NCBI GenBank assembly: GCA_940671915.1
Contig: CALNVZ010000008.1
Coordinates: 130,046 to 194,045, forward strand
Length of the DNA stretch: 64,000 nt
Source: Paracentrotus lividus
Taxonomy: Eukaryota > Echinodermata > Echinoidea > Camarodonta > Echinidae
Direction: 5' to 3'
Shown here: positions 11,197 through 21,648 of the stretch, in pieces
How the letters are laid out: every line of letters starts with the position of its first letter
How positions within the stretch are numbered: the stretch's first letter is position 1
Notes under the pieces: generated by a model
Database searches by the model: none
What the model was told of the DNA's origin: nothing
What the model saw: the letters and a program-made list of their open reading frames with translations, nothing else
Translations under genes and position numbers: made by a program

Positions 11197-11526
11197 ATGA
11201 GCACAGAACAGCAGAAAAATACAACAAATAGAGAACCATATTTGTTCAGGAAGAGGAAAAATACAGAGCAAATTAGTTCACGAACTGCACCGAAAACGCC
11301 CAAGTCTACTACACGTGTCAAAGCCCGTGCTATGTCGGACTAGCCTCCCGGTCAGACAGAAAAGTCCGACTCCACGCCTGCCAGCACAGACATTCCACAC
11401 AATACGGCGGACGACAATATGGCGCCCACTAACATGGTGAGTCACTCACATTTTGATAAGGTGACGGACAAAATTATCGAAAAACTTGACACACTAAATT
11501 CAAACGTCGCGGCAATACACAAAGTC
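11197..11526 (+). pseudogene. LINE L ORF1, N-terminal part (Tx1/L1-like), interrupted
   Basis: From ATG 11197 the frame reads MSTEQQKNTTNREPYLFRKR and is basic and Ser/Thr/Lys-rich. It has an in-frame TAG at about 11341 and continues in the same frame to SHFDKVTDKIIEKLDTLNSN near 11510, the start of a coiled coil. That coiled coil resumes at about 34837 (NDISDLQAAATDINARL), so the two pieces are halves of one L1-type ORF1 protein, an RNA-binding trimer with coiled coil, RRM and C-terminal domain. The interruption is the whole LINE1 stack. The pairing of halves is inferred from strand, coiled-coil register and lack of overlap. Confidence 0.6.
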
Positions 11527-11778
11527 CACTGGAGTTGTGTCCTGTTTTTTACTACATAGGAGGCTGGATATAGTTCTTGTGATGCTACTAGACAATTTTG
11601 GAGCATCTTCATTCTGTTGATCAATGTCATTTAATGATATAACTTTTCGAATTTGATTTTGGATCAACTAAGTTACTCTACACCATTACTCACCATATTT
11701 CACCACTCGGAGGGAGAACATATGTGATAGAAGTAAGTCACTCTTTCTTCTTAGACTTAACAAGGATTACATGATACA

Positions 11779-12351
11779 ATGGAGTGGATTATACTCCTCC
11801 GCCTACTATTACTGTTTTCGATAATCAGCTCTTTATCATCTTCTGGAAATAAGTACTCCCCTCATAGTATAGAGAAGACATCTATTGTCTCTACTGAGCA
11901 CCCAGGATGGAAGAATGAAGTGAAATGCAAAGGAGCACCCATTGCATATTACAACAACTCCACTGCATGCTTTCGGCTAGCTATCCTGTCATCTGGTGAT
12001 GTACAGCGAAATCCGGGCCCCACCCAGGAGGCGACCAATGATGACCATCATCACCGAGAAGAGCTCCGCATCGGTAACCAAGGCCGGTTGTGCTATGATG
12101 CGGCCACCCTGCATAGTCTCAACACCGGACTTCATCACAAGGTCGATCACCCGACATGGATGAACATCTGCAATCTCGGAATTCGACGGAATAAGAGAAC
12201 CCATCAAGGTCATAGAGTTAATGACAGTAATCAACCAGATGAACAAAAACACTTTCTTGACATTAAATCGAAAGGCCTCAAAATAGGCAATTTAAACATA
12301 TGTAGCTTATATACTAAGATTGATGAAATTAGAGGGAAAAAAATGTCTTAA
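11779..12351 (+). CDS. LINE1 (CR1-like) polyprotein N-terminus: signal peptide, 2A-like motif, start of endonuclease
   Basis: The 190-codon frame starts with a signal-peptide-like segment (residues 1-22: MEWIILLRLLLLF then Ser-rich). Residues 73-81 (11995-12021) are GDVQRNPGP after LAILSS, matching the 2A 'stop-carry on' signature D-x-E-x-NPGP except for Gln in place of Glu. Known CR1-type retrotransposons of sea urchins and other marine invertebrates carry such N-terminal 2A peptides, where the ribosome skips the Gly-Pro bond. From about residue 166 it reads GLKIGNLNICSLYTKIDEIR, the start of an APE-type endonuclease. The frame breaks at about 12349, where most of the endonuclease is deleted: sequence resumes at its C-terminal end (LSDHRLVYVVSKHFKLRAP, another frame, from about 12347). 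The element is not autonomous now. Confidence 0.85.
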   Translation: MEWIILLRLLLLFSIISSLSSSGNKYSPHSIEKTSIVSTEHPGWKNEVKCKGAPIAYYNNSTACFRLAILSSGDVQRNPGPTQEATNDDHHHREELRIGNQGRLCYDAATLHSLNTGLHHKVDHPTWMNICNLGIRRNKRTHQGHRVNDSNQPDEQKHFLDIKSKGLKIGNLNICSLYTKIDEIRGKKMS

Positions 12352-13189
12352 GTGATCATAGGCTAGTGTATGTTGTGAGCAAACACTTTAAACTTAGAGC
12401 TCCCGCAAGAATTATCCATACGAGGGCATATCGACGGTTAGACGTAACCTTATTTTGTTAGCTGCTAAAATGGAGAGTAATGACGGAAATGATGTTGAAT
12501 TTGAGTGGAATAACTGGAAGATTCAATTTGTTGATATTTGTGATGATCATTGTCCTAAGATTAGAATAAGGGTAAGGGGTCCGAAGACAAAGTGGGTTAT
12601 GCCCGATTACACTCGATCTTGTCATGATAGGGATGCATTCAGAACAAAAGCTGAGAATACAAAGGACCCACAGGATTGGAAACTTTTTAGGTCTTGCCGT
12701 AATCATGTAAATAATCTAAGGATGAGTTTGAAAAAGTCTTTTTGCCATGAACAGATAATTCAGAACAAAAAGAACCCCTCAGAACTCTGGAAACTACTTA
12801 AAAACATTGCCCCTACTTTCACAAAAAGTGTTTCCAAAACACTGACTCTAGATGTGTTAATGAGTATTTCACGTCTATTGGTAGTCAACTTGCCGCTAGC
12901 CATATCTCTACTGAACCCACCATCTTACCATCTCAGAATATTGTTCATCCTACCTTTGTATTTGAAATAATTTCAGAGGATTTTATACGTTAAGAATTGG
13001 AATCACTTCTCATTAATAAGGCAACAGGTCTAGGGGGTATTAATGCTAGACTATTGAAGTTGGCCACTCCGGTCATTAGTGCACATATCAACTTATCTCT
13101 TTAACCTCTCATTAAAAACTAGCAAAATTCCCGTAGAATGGAAACACGCTCAAGTTACCCCTATACATAAGGGCGGGGATAGAGATAAT
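12352..13189 (+). pseudogene. LINE1 endonuclease tail, linker and start of reverse transcriptase
   Basis: Continues LINE1 in shifting frames. 12455-12850 gives the linker (IRVRGPKTKWVMPDYTRSCH, DPQDWKLFRSCRNHVNNLR, NPSELWKLLKNIAP) typical of CR1 clade ORF2. After a frameshift near 12845, RT region 1 appears: INKATGLGGINARLLKLATP and, after a further shift, KIPVEWKHAQVTPIHKGGDR then DN at 13189. The next codons of the consensus (N/K-YRPISV) are not here; they lie at 18567, after the inserted elements K and A. Confidence 0.85.
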
Positions 13190-13771
13190 GGCCCGTATTC
13201 TGATAGCCTAATTTAGCTTAACCCTAGGTTAAGGGTAGTTTAACTCCAGTCTAACTTTTTTAATTTAACCCTGGGTTAAAAATTAAGTATTCCGATAGAG
13301 AAGTTTTGCAGCTAAAATGCACTATCAAAAATACACATTTTTAAACCTGGGATTAAATTTCAAAGTTAGCCTAGAGTTAAACTACACTTAACCTAGGGTT
13401 AAGTTAAACCAGGCTATCAAAATACAAGTCCGGCAGCCAAGGAGGGTAAGGTTGCATTGGAATGTTATATTTTTTTTAAAAACTGGTTTTGACTGGTAAG
13501 ACCTTCTATTTTAACAATCCACATGCTGGAGCTCTGTCAGCATTGAGCAATTTAAGATATACACGAAAATCCAAAATGGCCGCCGGCGGCCATCTTGGAT
13601 TTTCTATTTCCTTACTTTAACATACCTAAAATATTCAAAATTTGGAATATAAGGGTTTTTAGGGGTGGAGAATCCAAATCTGGGGTTATTTTGGGATTCA
13701 AGCATGTTCTGGTGGCGAAATATAACAAAAAGCGGCCATTTTTCAAGATGGCCTCCGTAGAACATGCAGTA

Positions 13772-13790
13772 TATTGACTATATAGGCCCT
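13772..13790. other. Paralogous empty site for the Tc1/mariner-like element
   Basis: The arm of element A reads (reverse) GGGCCTATATAGTCAATA. The same position in element B is GGGCCTATA, then the 2974-bp transposon, then TATAGTCAATA. This shows precise insertion at a TA. Confidence 0.9.
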
Positions 13791-14566
13791 ACACAGGAAC
13801 ACCTTATTAATTCCCCCATCTTTAAAATAATTCAAGTGGACAGTCAAGTTGGGAGGATGGGCATAATGAAGAGAATTCATTGTGCAATAATCTTGATCAA
13901 GAGCAATATTTAACTAAGATACCTAAATGTTGCCGATATGCATATAGATATAAACATGCCTTTAATCGTCTTTAATGTATCCTTCTGATATGACAATTTT
14001 CTTTTCTGTTTTGCTTTTTTTTTTCTTACTACGCTTCGTACTGAAAGTAATATCTTTGGGATGATGCAATATAATGATCTATTGACATCATGCAGCTTAA
14101 TATTTAATGAATTAAATTTTGAGGAGGGGACCATGGTCAATAGGCCTATATTCCTCTCCATAATCATGATAATGAAATGTTTGGCATAACAGTGCTTCAA
14201 TCCATCTGAATTGCTTTAAAACATTGCACAAACTGCTGTAACAGCGGTTTCATATGCTTGATTATTTGCTCATTGTAGAGCAGATCCACTATTTATTATT
14301 ATCTCTGCCTATTACTGTTAAAACAAGATCAGAGTGTGATGGTGAAAAAAACTAATTGAAACAATTTAATTATTATCTTCATTAGAAAAAAAAAAATATA
14401 ATGACTTGCTTCAATAAGCATAATAAGTTTCTTTTAGCATTAGGCGCAAACTTTTTAAAAAGATGTAAGCGAAGGTGATATAAAACTCTGTATCTGCTCT
14501 TAAACTTAGAGCTAAAACTAAAATTGTACTTTTTTAACTTCAATGCCCTCTTATTTTTTTTATTCA

Positions 14567-15830
14567 TCTCCTACTGGACCTCTGGAAACATTTCTTGCAA
14601 ATCCTTGTTTGGGCATTTTGACCCTGTTGACAGGTTATGGCACTACATGGATAGAATATTGCACAGCCTATGCTAATACTGTACATGCAAGGCATGTCTC
14701 TACATTGTAGGTACTTGGGCAGCATATTATATCGAGGATGCTTGGACGAGCTACATGTACTTCTGCTGAGACCGTAATAGGTATATTCTGCACCATTAAT
14801 ATGCATCCATAATCGAAAATATTTGGGTCTGGGAAATTAGGACTGGGCTCAAGGGAAATCCTCCCGATCCAGGTTTGAATATGAGCATGTTAAGTGTTGT
14901 CAGTGAAAGCTTCCATTATCATGATGGGAATGTACCCTGGTTATACTCCTTTCCATCACCATATAATCCAACGTGCCTCTGCCATTGACATGATTGATGT
15001 ACATGTATTATGGGGTTGCCCATAGCCAGCTCCAATATAAATGCAAAAGCTTCATGCATGACATCCGCCTTGTCTGCCTCAATGTCTCCTACTGACACCA
15101 TGAACGTGCATCCCAGGATAGTTTCTCATAAGCTTCCACAGAGTTCCCTTTCCCATGCTTAAACATACCCCAACTGTGTCCCAGCCAGTCAGTGCATGAC
15201 CTGGTAGCATCAGGAAAATGATGTCTTTCAGCTTGTCGACTGTGTCAGGTATATGTCAATGATAGTCCTGTCTTTTATTGTTGACTGCAGGCACTGGTGA
15301 CTCCATCACTAAAAATGATAAAAGACCTTGCTCGTGGTTATAATGAAGAAAAAGGATATATGTGTCATCTGCGATTACTTGTGTGAAACTTCCCTCATCG
15401 GTTGCCAGTTTGATGGCTTTCTGGACAACAAAGCTGATGGCCTTCTACCCCATATTCTCTCCACCTCCTTTGATATAGGAGCACAGAAACCTTCTGGCAG
15501 ATTGTGTTCAAATTCTCTCATGTCTGCTTCATTCCTATTTCATGAGCGGCATTTACTCACTCTTGATCAATATGGCCATTCACAACATTGACGATAGTTT
15601 CTGGATGATCCTGTGGCTCAAAAGTCAAGTTCTTAGACAAACTATGGTGACATGTGATGCCCAATTAATATGACATTGTGTTTCAATATCGATTGACTTA
15701 GACCTAGGACGGTTTGTAGAAACGGGCCCAAGATTTACCTCCAATACCTTTTCTGTTGGTCTTGTCTGCAGATATATGAAATGTAACAGATTACGGATAC
15801 ATGAAGGAACACAAAAAAGGTCGCTACTAT
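14567..15830 (-). pseudogene. Decayed Cys-rich, H3TH-containing protein gene in element A
   Basis: Minus-strand fragments in order: HPETIVNVVNG and NLPEGFCAPISKEV (about 15600-15450), then DTVDKLKDIIFLMLPGHALT and GWDTVG (about 15240-15165), then a degraded tail with Pro/Asp and Cys residues ending near RNVSRGPVGD at 14567. These follow a multi-copy metazoan family I remember with the signature HALTGCDT...GIGKGTALK and a Cys-rich tail. The ALxGxDxxxxxxGIGKxxAL block resembles the helix-3-turn-helix of FEN1/XPG nucleases (inference). Many stops and an internal deletion make it a pseudogene. The family-typical Cys of TGCDT is Trp in both copies here. A lacks about 300 bp present in B (23440-23740). 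Confidence 0.55.
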
Positions 15831-16935
15831 CCTCAAACTAATGAGCTGCAATGCATGTTCCAGAAAAATACCTCGCAGATCCTTTGCATTCAGACTGTCA
15901 TAAATATGAAAATCTAGCCTGCACAGAATTTTGATAATGTAGTGGCTCCATAACCTGTCAAAATGCACAAACCAGAGAGGCAAGAGATGTTTCCAGTAGT
16001 CCAGCAGAAGGAGATGAATGGGATTAATGCACAGGCTTTGTATTAAATATGAAATAAAATTTGACCATTTGCTTTTTTTTTTGGAGCAGATACATAGTTA
16101 TATATAACTTCGGCATTTAGCTGTTTAAGCAAGTGGCGCTTAATGCTAAATGAAACTTATTGATACAAGTGATTATCTTCATGTTTGTTTTGTCTTCAAA
16201 TGAAGACAATCATCGACTTGATTAAATTAGTTTTTCAGTATCATATTCAAAGCTTGTTTAAACTGTCATAGGCATATAGGTAGAGGTAATATTAAACAGT
16301 GTATCTGCTACAATAAGCAAGAATCAATTAAGCGCTTGAAATGGTTTTTACAGCAGTTTATGCAAAATAAAAGGCACTTCCGAAGGATTAAAGAACAGTT
16401 ATGTTAACCCCTACCCAATCAGGCGGTCAACCATTCCCTACATTATCAGGGAAATTAATTTATTTATCAAGGGCTAAGCTCCGGGGGTGGGGGGAACACT
16501 AAAAATCATTGAAATAGTGGTCTTTAGCATTTTTTTCGGGGGAAACTTCCCTGTATTATATTTATTTAGGGGAATAGGTTTCTAATCTTTCCGGAAAATT
16601 CTTGAAATAGAGTTCCAAAGATGGTTATATAAACCTGTTATTTTTCGGGTTTCCCTCCAAAAGCTTGTAATACGGAGTAATTTTGATGCTGCTTCCCTTC
16701 CAAAAGCTTGTAAAAGGGCATAAGTTTGATGCGGCTTCCCATCCAAAAAAGAAAAAACAAAAACAACGAAAAAACGAGTGATAGGGGTATCTCTTGGAAT
16801 CCAGAACGAGCATACATGTATGTATTTTCGACCATCGAGTTGGGGGGGGGGGGTGGTGTCAAATTATTAGGGAGTGGAATATTTCTCCCCTCCTCACAGG
16901 TTAATGTACTATATATGCAATCTTAAGCTGCCATT

Positions 16936-17940
16936 TCAATTCTACTCCACGTGAAATGTAAATCTAACGTATGACATTAAATCTTAACATAAAGACGCGT
17001 CCATTATTTGAGGAGGGGAAACGCAACATTACATTCATGAGTTTAGAGGGAATACATGCAGCTTAGCGGCGCAGAAAATTATACGGCTCTACAAGACCCG
17101 CGCTAACGGCGGGAAGCGACCGATTGACAACTGCATGCACTATTACTTAGCGTACAAAACTCGTCTAAGAAAACTTCCCTGTCGGTAAAATCGTATTGTC
17201 AGTCGATCCGTTCGAGGAAATTAGTCATGGACATGAAATAAATAATTGAACTTTATCATAGTTTTCGTAGGTAGATGCTTCAGACCAGATTGGGGGAAAA
17301 GACATCCTGGCAAGCTATAACACGATTGTGCTGAAATTGTAATCAGAATCTTTATTTCACATAGATTGATGTTCCAAACGATTATTGATATAAATAGTGA
17401 TCTTGTCACATCTTGCGAAGACGCCGTCCACATGCGATATGCATGTGATATGCGGAAATATTGACCATCGAGTAAAGATTCGTTGTGATAATGTTCAAAG
17501 TGACAGGACTTTTTTTTAACCAATCGAAATGAATGTACCATATTTGGAAAGCTGAGAATTCAAGCTTTTAAAAACTGCTTGATCATTAAGGTGTAATATA
17601 ATATGCGTAATCGCAGGAAGATGACTATGCAGCGTATGAGCTATTTTGAGAGCAAAATTGGCCATATTGTACAGGAATTTGATCTTACTGGGATTTCGAA
17701 GTGACACAAGTGACAGGACTTTTTTTTCCCCTTTGCAATAAGTTATTCCTATTTTTGAAACATTCAGATTCTTAGCGTACTTATTCAAGTTGATCATTTC
17801 TTTGAAAAGGTAGTTGCTCGCCATAATCAAGAAAACAAAGTGAAAAAACTGTGCAAAATACAAAAAGTCTATGGCCGCATTCGCTTTGCGTAGAGTTATA
17901 GCGCCCTCTTCCCCTTAAGTTTACAACTAGAATTGATATG
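16936..17940. mobile_element. 1-kb insertion inside element A
   Basis: Element B shows the uninterrupted sequence (reverse CTTAAGCTGCCATTAGATTA). In A the text breaks after CCATT and resumes at 17941 CATTAGATTA, giving CATT on both sides. Short inverted ends TCAATTCTA/TAGAATTGA lie at or near the borders. Inside are two minus-strand open frames (17221-17541, 17516-17863) without recognisable motifs, and a repeated word GTGACAGGACTTTTTTTT at about 17500 and 17709. Class unknown. Confidence 0.65.
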
Positions 17941-18566
17941 CATTAGATTATTATATAGCATCATCCCAAATAGATTACTTTCAAAACAAAGGGTACTACA
18001 AAAACTTCAGAAGGATACACTGGAGATGATAAGCCTATCAGCAACATATGATCTTAAATGTTGCACTTAATCCTGATATTATTTCATTTAGTGCACTATG
18101 AATTCTTTTGATTAGGTCTATGCCCATTCCCCCAACTTATCAAAATTAACTTAAATTAAAAATGGGGAATTAAAATGATTCATAAGGTATGCAAGGTATA
18201 TATATCATTTAGTCAATTATACTGCATGTTCTATGGGGGCTATCTTGGTAAATGGCCGCTTTTGTTATATTTCGCCACCAGAACATGCTTGTATCCTAAA
18301 AATAATCTCAGATTTGGATTCTCCACCCCCTAAAACCCCTTGTTTGTAGGTGGTTAAAGTAAGGAAATAGAATATCCAAGATGGCCGCCAGCGGCCATTT
18401 TGGATTTTCGCGTATATCTTAAATTGCTCAATGCTGACAGAGCTCCAGCATGTGGATTGTTAAAATAGAAGGTCTCACCAGCCAAAATCAGTTTAAACAA
18501 AACTATAACATTCAAATGCACACTTTGGCCAAAAGTCAATGGGCTGACTGCCGGACTATACGGGCC

Positions 18567-18600
18567 AATGTCACTAAGTATCGTCCCATTTCTGTTAGTA
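18567..18600 (+). pseudogene. LINE1 reverse transcriptase fragment (YRPISV)
   Basis: AAT GTC ACT AAG TAT CGT CCC ATT TCT GTT AGT encodes NVTKYRPISVS, RT region 2 of LINE1. It is stranded between element A/MITE K on the left and element C on the right, and joins in frame to 13189 and 20080. Confidence 0.9.
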
Positions 18601-20077
18601 GGGTGTTTTCGCAGGACTACGGGGAGCTTATCTAGAACGTTAGCATAAAAGAGGGCACTATTTTCAAAATGCCTGCAAACCCTCGTTTTCTATCTTCTTC
18701 AATAACTTTGAATAAAATTTTCCAATGGTAACCGCACATGTTCCCTTTGGCTTGTGAGACATTGTAACGTCTATTGTTGCAAGGAAGATTCAATCAGTAT
18801 ATAGGGCTTTGATATACAGTGCGACACAGAAAAAACAACTAATTTTAAAAGCATCTGTCACATTGAAATGTTTTGTGACTTTGATGTTTATTTCATCATA
18901 AATAGTAAATTGTAACGGTCTACTGAACACTTAGGTTTAGAAAAATCGTAAAATTTGTCTGATAGTATATTCTACCAAGTTTGAGCAAAAGCAACCCTTG
19001 CAATTAATTAGTCTTTTTAAATATTTTGTCCCTTGAATGAATGAATAGACCCAGGAGGACTGCCCTAAAAGAATGAATGAATGCTCAGAAGCCAGGGTTT
19101 CCTGTGGCAAAACTTGGAAGAAAGTACCCAAGAAACGTTGTATTGACCGAGTATGAGGAAATGTCTCCGGAATAGTTTTCACAACCGTCTCCAAGTAGTT
19201 TCAAAACCGTCTCAAATTAGGCCCAAATCCGTCTCATATATAGTTGCAAAGTAGTTTCTGCGAAGTGAGATACTACCCTTACTCTTCGTCATGATAATTT
19301 AATAAAGAAATACATATCCCTAATAATTAAACACATAAGACATACAATCTTAATATGAGGGTCTCAAAGTTGGGTTTACTCTTTCTTGGGACGCACTGTA
19401 TACGAGACAAGAACTTACGAAGTATGCAGAATGCGATCAAACCCCGCCTTTGTCATCTTGCATAAAGGATGTCAATGGCGCGCGGCAGTGGCTGTATTTT
19501 CAACGTCTATTGTTGCAATACGAATTCAATCCAAAGGCTACTTTACTGGGGATACCTAGTTTTTTGTTTTTTTCATACCAAGGTTTTATTGTGTCAAATG
19601 CGTCTCTGCGTATAACAGCTGACCTAAAACAATGCTGATATGAAAAGAAATAACCTACCGCCCAGCCTTTATGATTAGTCAAATCAAAGTATGCTTCTTT
19701 TATGTTTTAGCAAAGGGGGAAATGCCTGTATACATTCCTATCAAAGCGCTCGCTTATTGGCTTATAACTGACTTACGTTCTCTGCTGAAAACCTTTACGT
19801 TCTATGTTTCGGGAGAACGTACATTTCCCCAAAATAGCGTTGTAGATTTTGACAACGGGGAGCTATCTCTTGTAGCTAGGGGAAACCCTCGTTTGTGCAC
19901 ACAAAAACTTGTAATTTAAACGCTTGCCAGCCGTTTCTAGCAAATACCAGTGTTACACACTCTTTTTTCCTGTTCTAACAGTATGCAGGAGTTTGGGGTT
20001 TGAGCTATTTTGAAAATAAAGCCTTTCATAATGCTAACGTTCTAGATTAGCTCCTCCGTAGTCCAGCGAAAGCACCC
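18601..20077. mobile_element. Element C: 1.48-kb non-autonomous TIR transposon
   Basis: The left end GGGTGTTTTCGCAGGACTAC and the right end in reverse (GGGTGCTTTCGCTGGACTAC) begin a roughly 70-bp imperfect TIR that continues as CTAGAACGTTAGCAT on both sides. TA at 18599-18600 and 20078-20079 is the target duplication: excision gives GTT AGT ATT CCT ACC ATT ATG, the LINE1 frame (SVSIPTIM). Internally AACGTCTATTGTTGCAA occurs twice (18768, 19502) as a direct repeat. No transposase seen; open frames inside lack motifs. Confidence 0.85.
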
Positions 20078-20079
20078 TA

Positions 20080-21431
20080 TTCCTACCATTATGAAGACTT
20101 TGGAAAAGGCAGTTAACCAGCAACTTCATGATTATCTGTCTGAAAATAACTTCCTCACCCCTCACCCATCGGGCTTTAGGAAAGGTTTTTCAACCAATAC
20201 TGTTCTGGCTTATTTATACAATATTTTGTTTATGGATAAGGGCACAATGACTGGAATGGTCTTCTTAGACATAAGAAAGGCCTTCGACTCGGTAGATCAT
20301 AGTATTTTGTTCGATAAGTTGCAATCGTATGGAATTAAGGGACAAGCCTTATCATGGTTTAAATCTTACATGGTAAATCGTACTCAATGCACCTACCTAC
20401 AAGGAAAAACATCCGATGTCTTAAGATTGAAGTCAGGGGTCCCTCAAGGATGTATGCGGATGACACCGCCCTCATGTATAGTGCCTCTGACTCAAAAGAA
20501 ATCGAAAATGTCTCAATCATGATCTAAATCTTGTGAGGTTGTGGCTTGAAAGGAATAAGCTCACCTTAAACATGGACAAAATATGTTACATGGTATTTGG
20601 AACACCTAAGAAATTGATAAATTCACAATATTCACCAATTGCTATCAAGGTTTTGAATGTACCAATTAAACATGTTCAGTGTGTAAAGTATCTTGGGGTC
20701 AGGCTAGACCAACACCTAACTTGGCAAGAACATGCCAAGTACACTTCCAATAAGATTCCATCTCGATTAGCTTTACTACGCAGAATCAGAAAATATCTTA
20801 CAATAGATAGTGCCAAATTGCTTGCCAATGCGCTTATTCTTCCATACTTTCGATTATTGTAGTAGTATTGTGACAAGGGAACAAAGGATATCTTAATAAA
20901 ACAACACAAACAGATGGCAATAATTATTCTTAAAACTAGCAGTCTCGTTCCTACCAATGAAATGTTTAATACCCTTAAATGGATTGATATGGAGGGAAGA
21001 TGGCGTTTCCAAAAAAAGTAAACTGATGTTTTACAGTTTGAGGAATAATGGTCCATCATATTTATATGATATGTTCACATTATTACTTCATACACACAGG
21101 CAGGGGCCGCAGAGCGTTTTTAAAAGTGGAGGGGCAGAGCCGAAAGTGGGGGGGGGGGCTGAACAGGCTAAAAATCACAAATGTATGGTCGTTTTTGCAT
21201 TTTTGTACACGCCGCCCCCCCCCCCCCGGCTCCGCGGCCCCTGACAGGTACAGAACAAGAAATTCTGAAAAACAGGGAGTTGTTATCCCCAGAGTTAAAA
21301 CAGAATGCGGTAAACGTGCATTCTCTGTCGATGGCGCTCTGCTGCGGAATAGTCTACCTATCGCAGTGCGTAATGCCCAGAGCCGGAATGTTTTTTTTTC
21401 CATGTACTTGAGACACTGTTGTCAAAGATAA
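20080..21431 (+). pseudogene. LINE1 reverse transcriptase core and C-terminus
   Basis: Continues LINE1: PTIMKTLEKAVNQQLHDYLS, then GMVFLDIRKAFDSVDHSIL (RT motif A with catalytic Asp), LKSGVPQGC (motif B start), an internal deletion at about 20453 removing the sequence to YADDTALMYS (motif C, YADD at 20453-20464), LWLERNKLTLNMDK, VKYLGVRLDQHLTWQEHA (thumb). The C-terminal block resumes after the 143-bp MITE as YRTRNSEK, KRAFSVDGALLRNSLP to SMYLRHCCQ near 21425. Frameshifts near 20870 and 21015 and the motif B-C deletion make it dead. The clade is CR1-like by these motifs. Confidence 0.9.
21101..21243. mobile_element. 143-bp MITE with CAGGGGCCGC ends (hAT-like)
   Basis: Ends are CAGGGGCCGCAGAGC and, in reverse, CAGGGGCCGCGGAGCC. 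G-rich and C-rich runs face each other inside. ACAGG flanks both sides (21096-21100, 21244-21248). Removing the insert and one ACAGG gives CAC AGG TAC AGA ACA AGA in frame with the LINE1 C-terminal domain. CAGGG termini suggest hAT, but the visible duplication is 5 bp rather than 8. Confidence 0.82.
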
Positions 21432-21648
21432 TATTTCTATTTTAGTTCGTGATACTATGTAAGTTTCAGTTTGTTACATTGATTATATTATTTAAGTCAG
21501 CTCTGATTTAAGTTTATTTCAGCATAACATATATTTTATACAGGAAATAAGTTGATTGACACATAAATCGAATTGAATCTTTGTATTTAAAAAAAATCAC
21601 AACATTTATAAATCAACAATATTGCAAGAAGTTACACGTTAAGGTCTT
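21432..21648 (+). other. LINE1 3' UTR, proximal part
   Basis: AT-rich sequence between the end of the LINE1 frame and the left terminus of element B. It probably continues at 34196-34483 beyond B. No frame or inverted repeat seen. Confidence 0.5.

Larger units (their letters stand above)
13426..18557. mobile_element. Element A: long inverted-repeat transposon carrying a decayed gene
   Basis: Both termini read (A)AGTCCGGCAG[C/T]C inward, with ATAC at 13422-13425 and 18558-18561 as a 4-bp target duplication within MITE K's right TIR. Inverted arms of more than 1 kb follow: 13450-13800 is clearly the reverse complement of about 18190-18535 (GGAATGTTATATTTTTTTTA, a GGCCGCCGGCGGCC-type core, etc.), and weaker arm similarity continues inward to about 14700 and 15950. 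A unique centre holds a decayed ORF on the minus strand. Net length without the nested 1-kb insert is about 4.1 kb. Element B (21649-34195) is a second copy in the opposite orientation. Confidence 0.85.
13190..18566. mobile_element. MITE K (net 241 bp), split by element A
   Basis: Starts GGCCCGTATTCTGATAGCC and ends (reverse) GGCCCGTAT at 18558-18566. The first 236 bp form a foldback with AACCCTAGGTTAA motifs near both arms. AAT occurs at 13187-13189 and 18567-18569, a 3-bp target duplication. Joining across it gives GAT AAT GTC ACT AAG TAT (DNVTKYRPISV), exactly the LINE1 frame. TSD size fits PIF/Harbinger-type non-autonomous elements; superfamily is inferred. Confidence 0.82.

Noticed and set aside
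15328-15591. 87-codon plus-strand frame in element A and its 104-codon counterpart in B (23918-24232 minus)
   Set aside because: Both are antisense shadows of the decayed H3TH/Cys-rich gene, whose sense fragments match a protein family.
17516-17863. 115-codon minus-strand frame
   Set aside because: Lies in the unclassified 1-kb insert, has no motif and no second copy to test conservation.
21048-21431. Overlapping frames of 76-127 codons around 21.1-21.4 kb as separate genes
   Set aside because: They are LINE1 C-terminal sequence joined to the 143-bp MITE in several frames.
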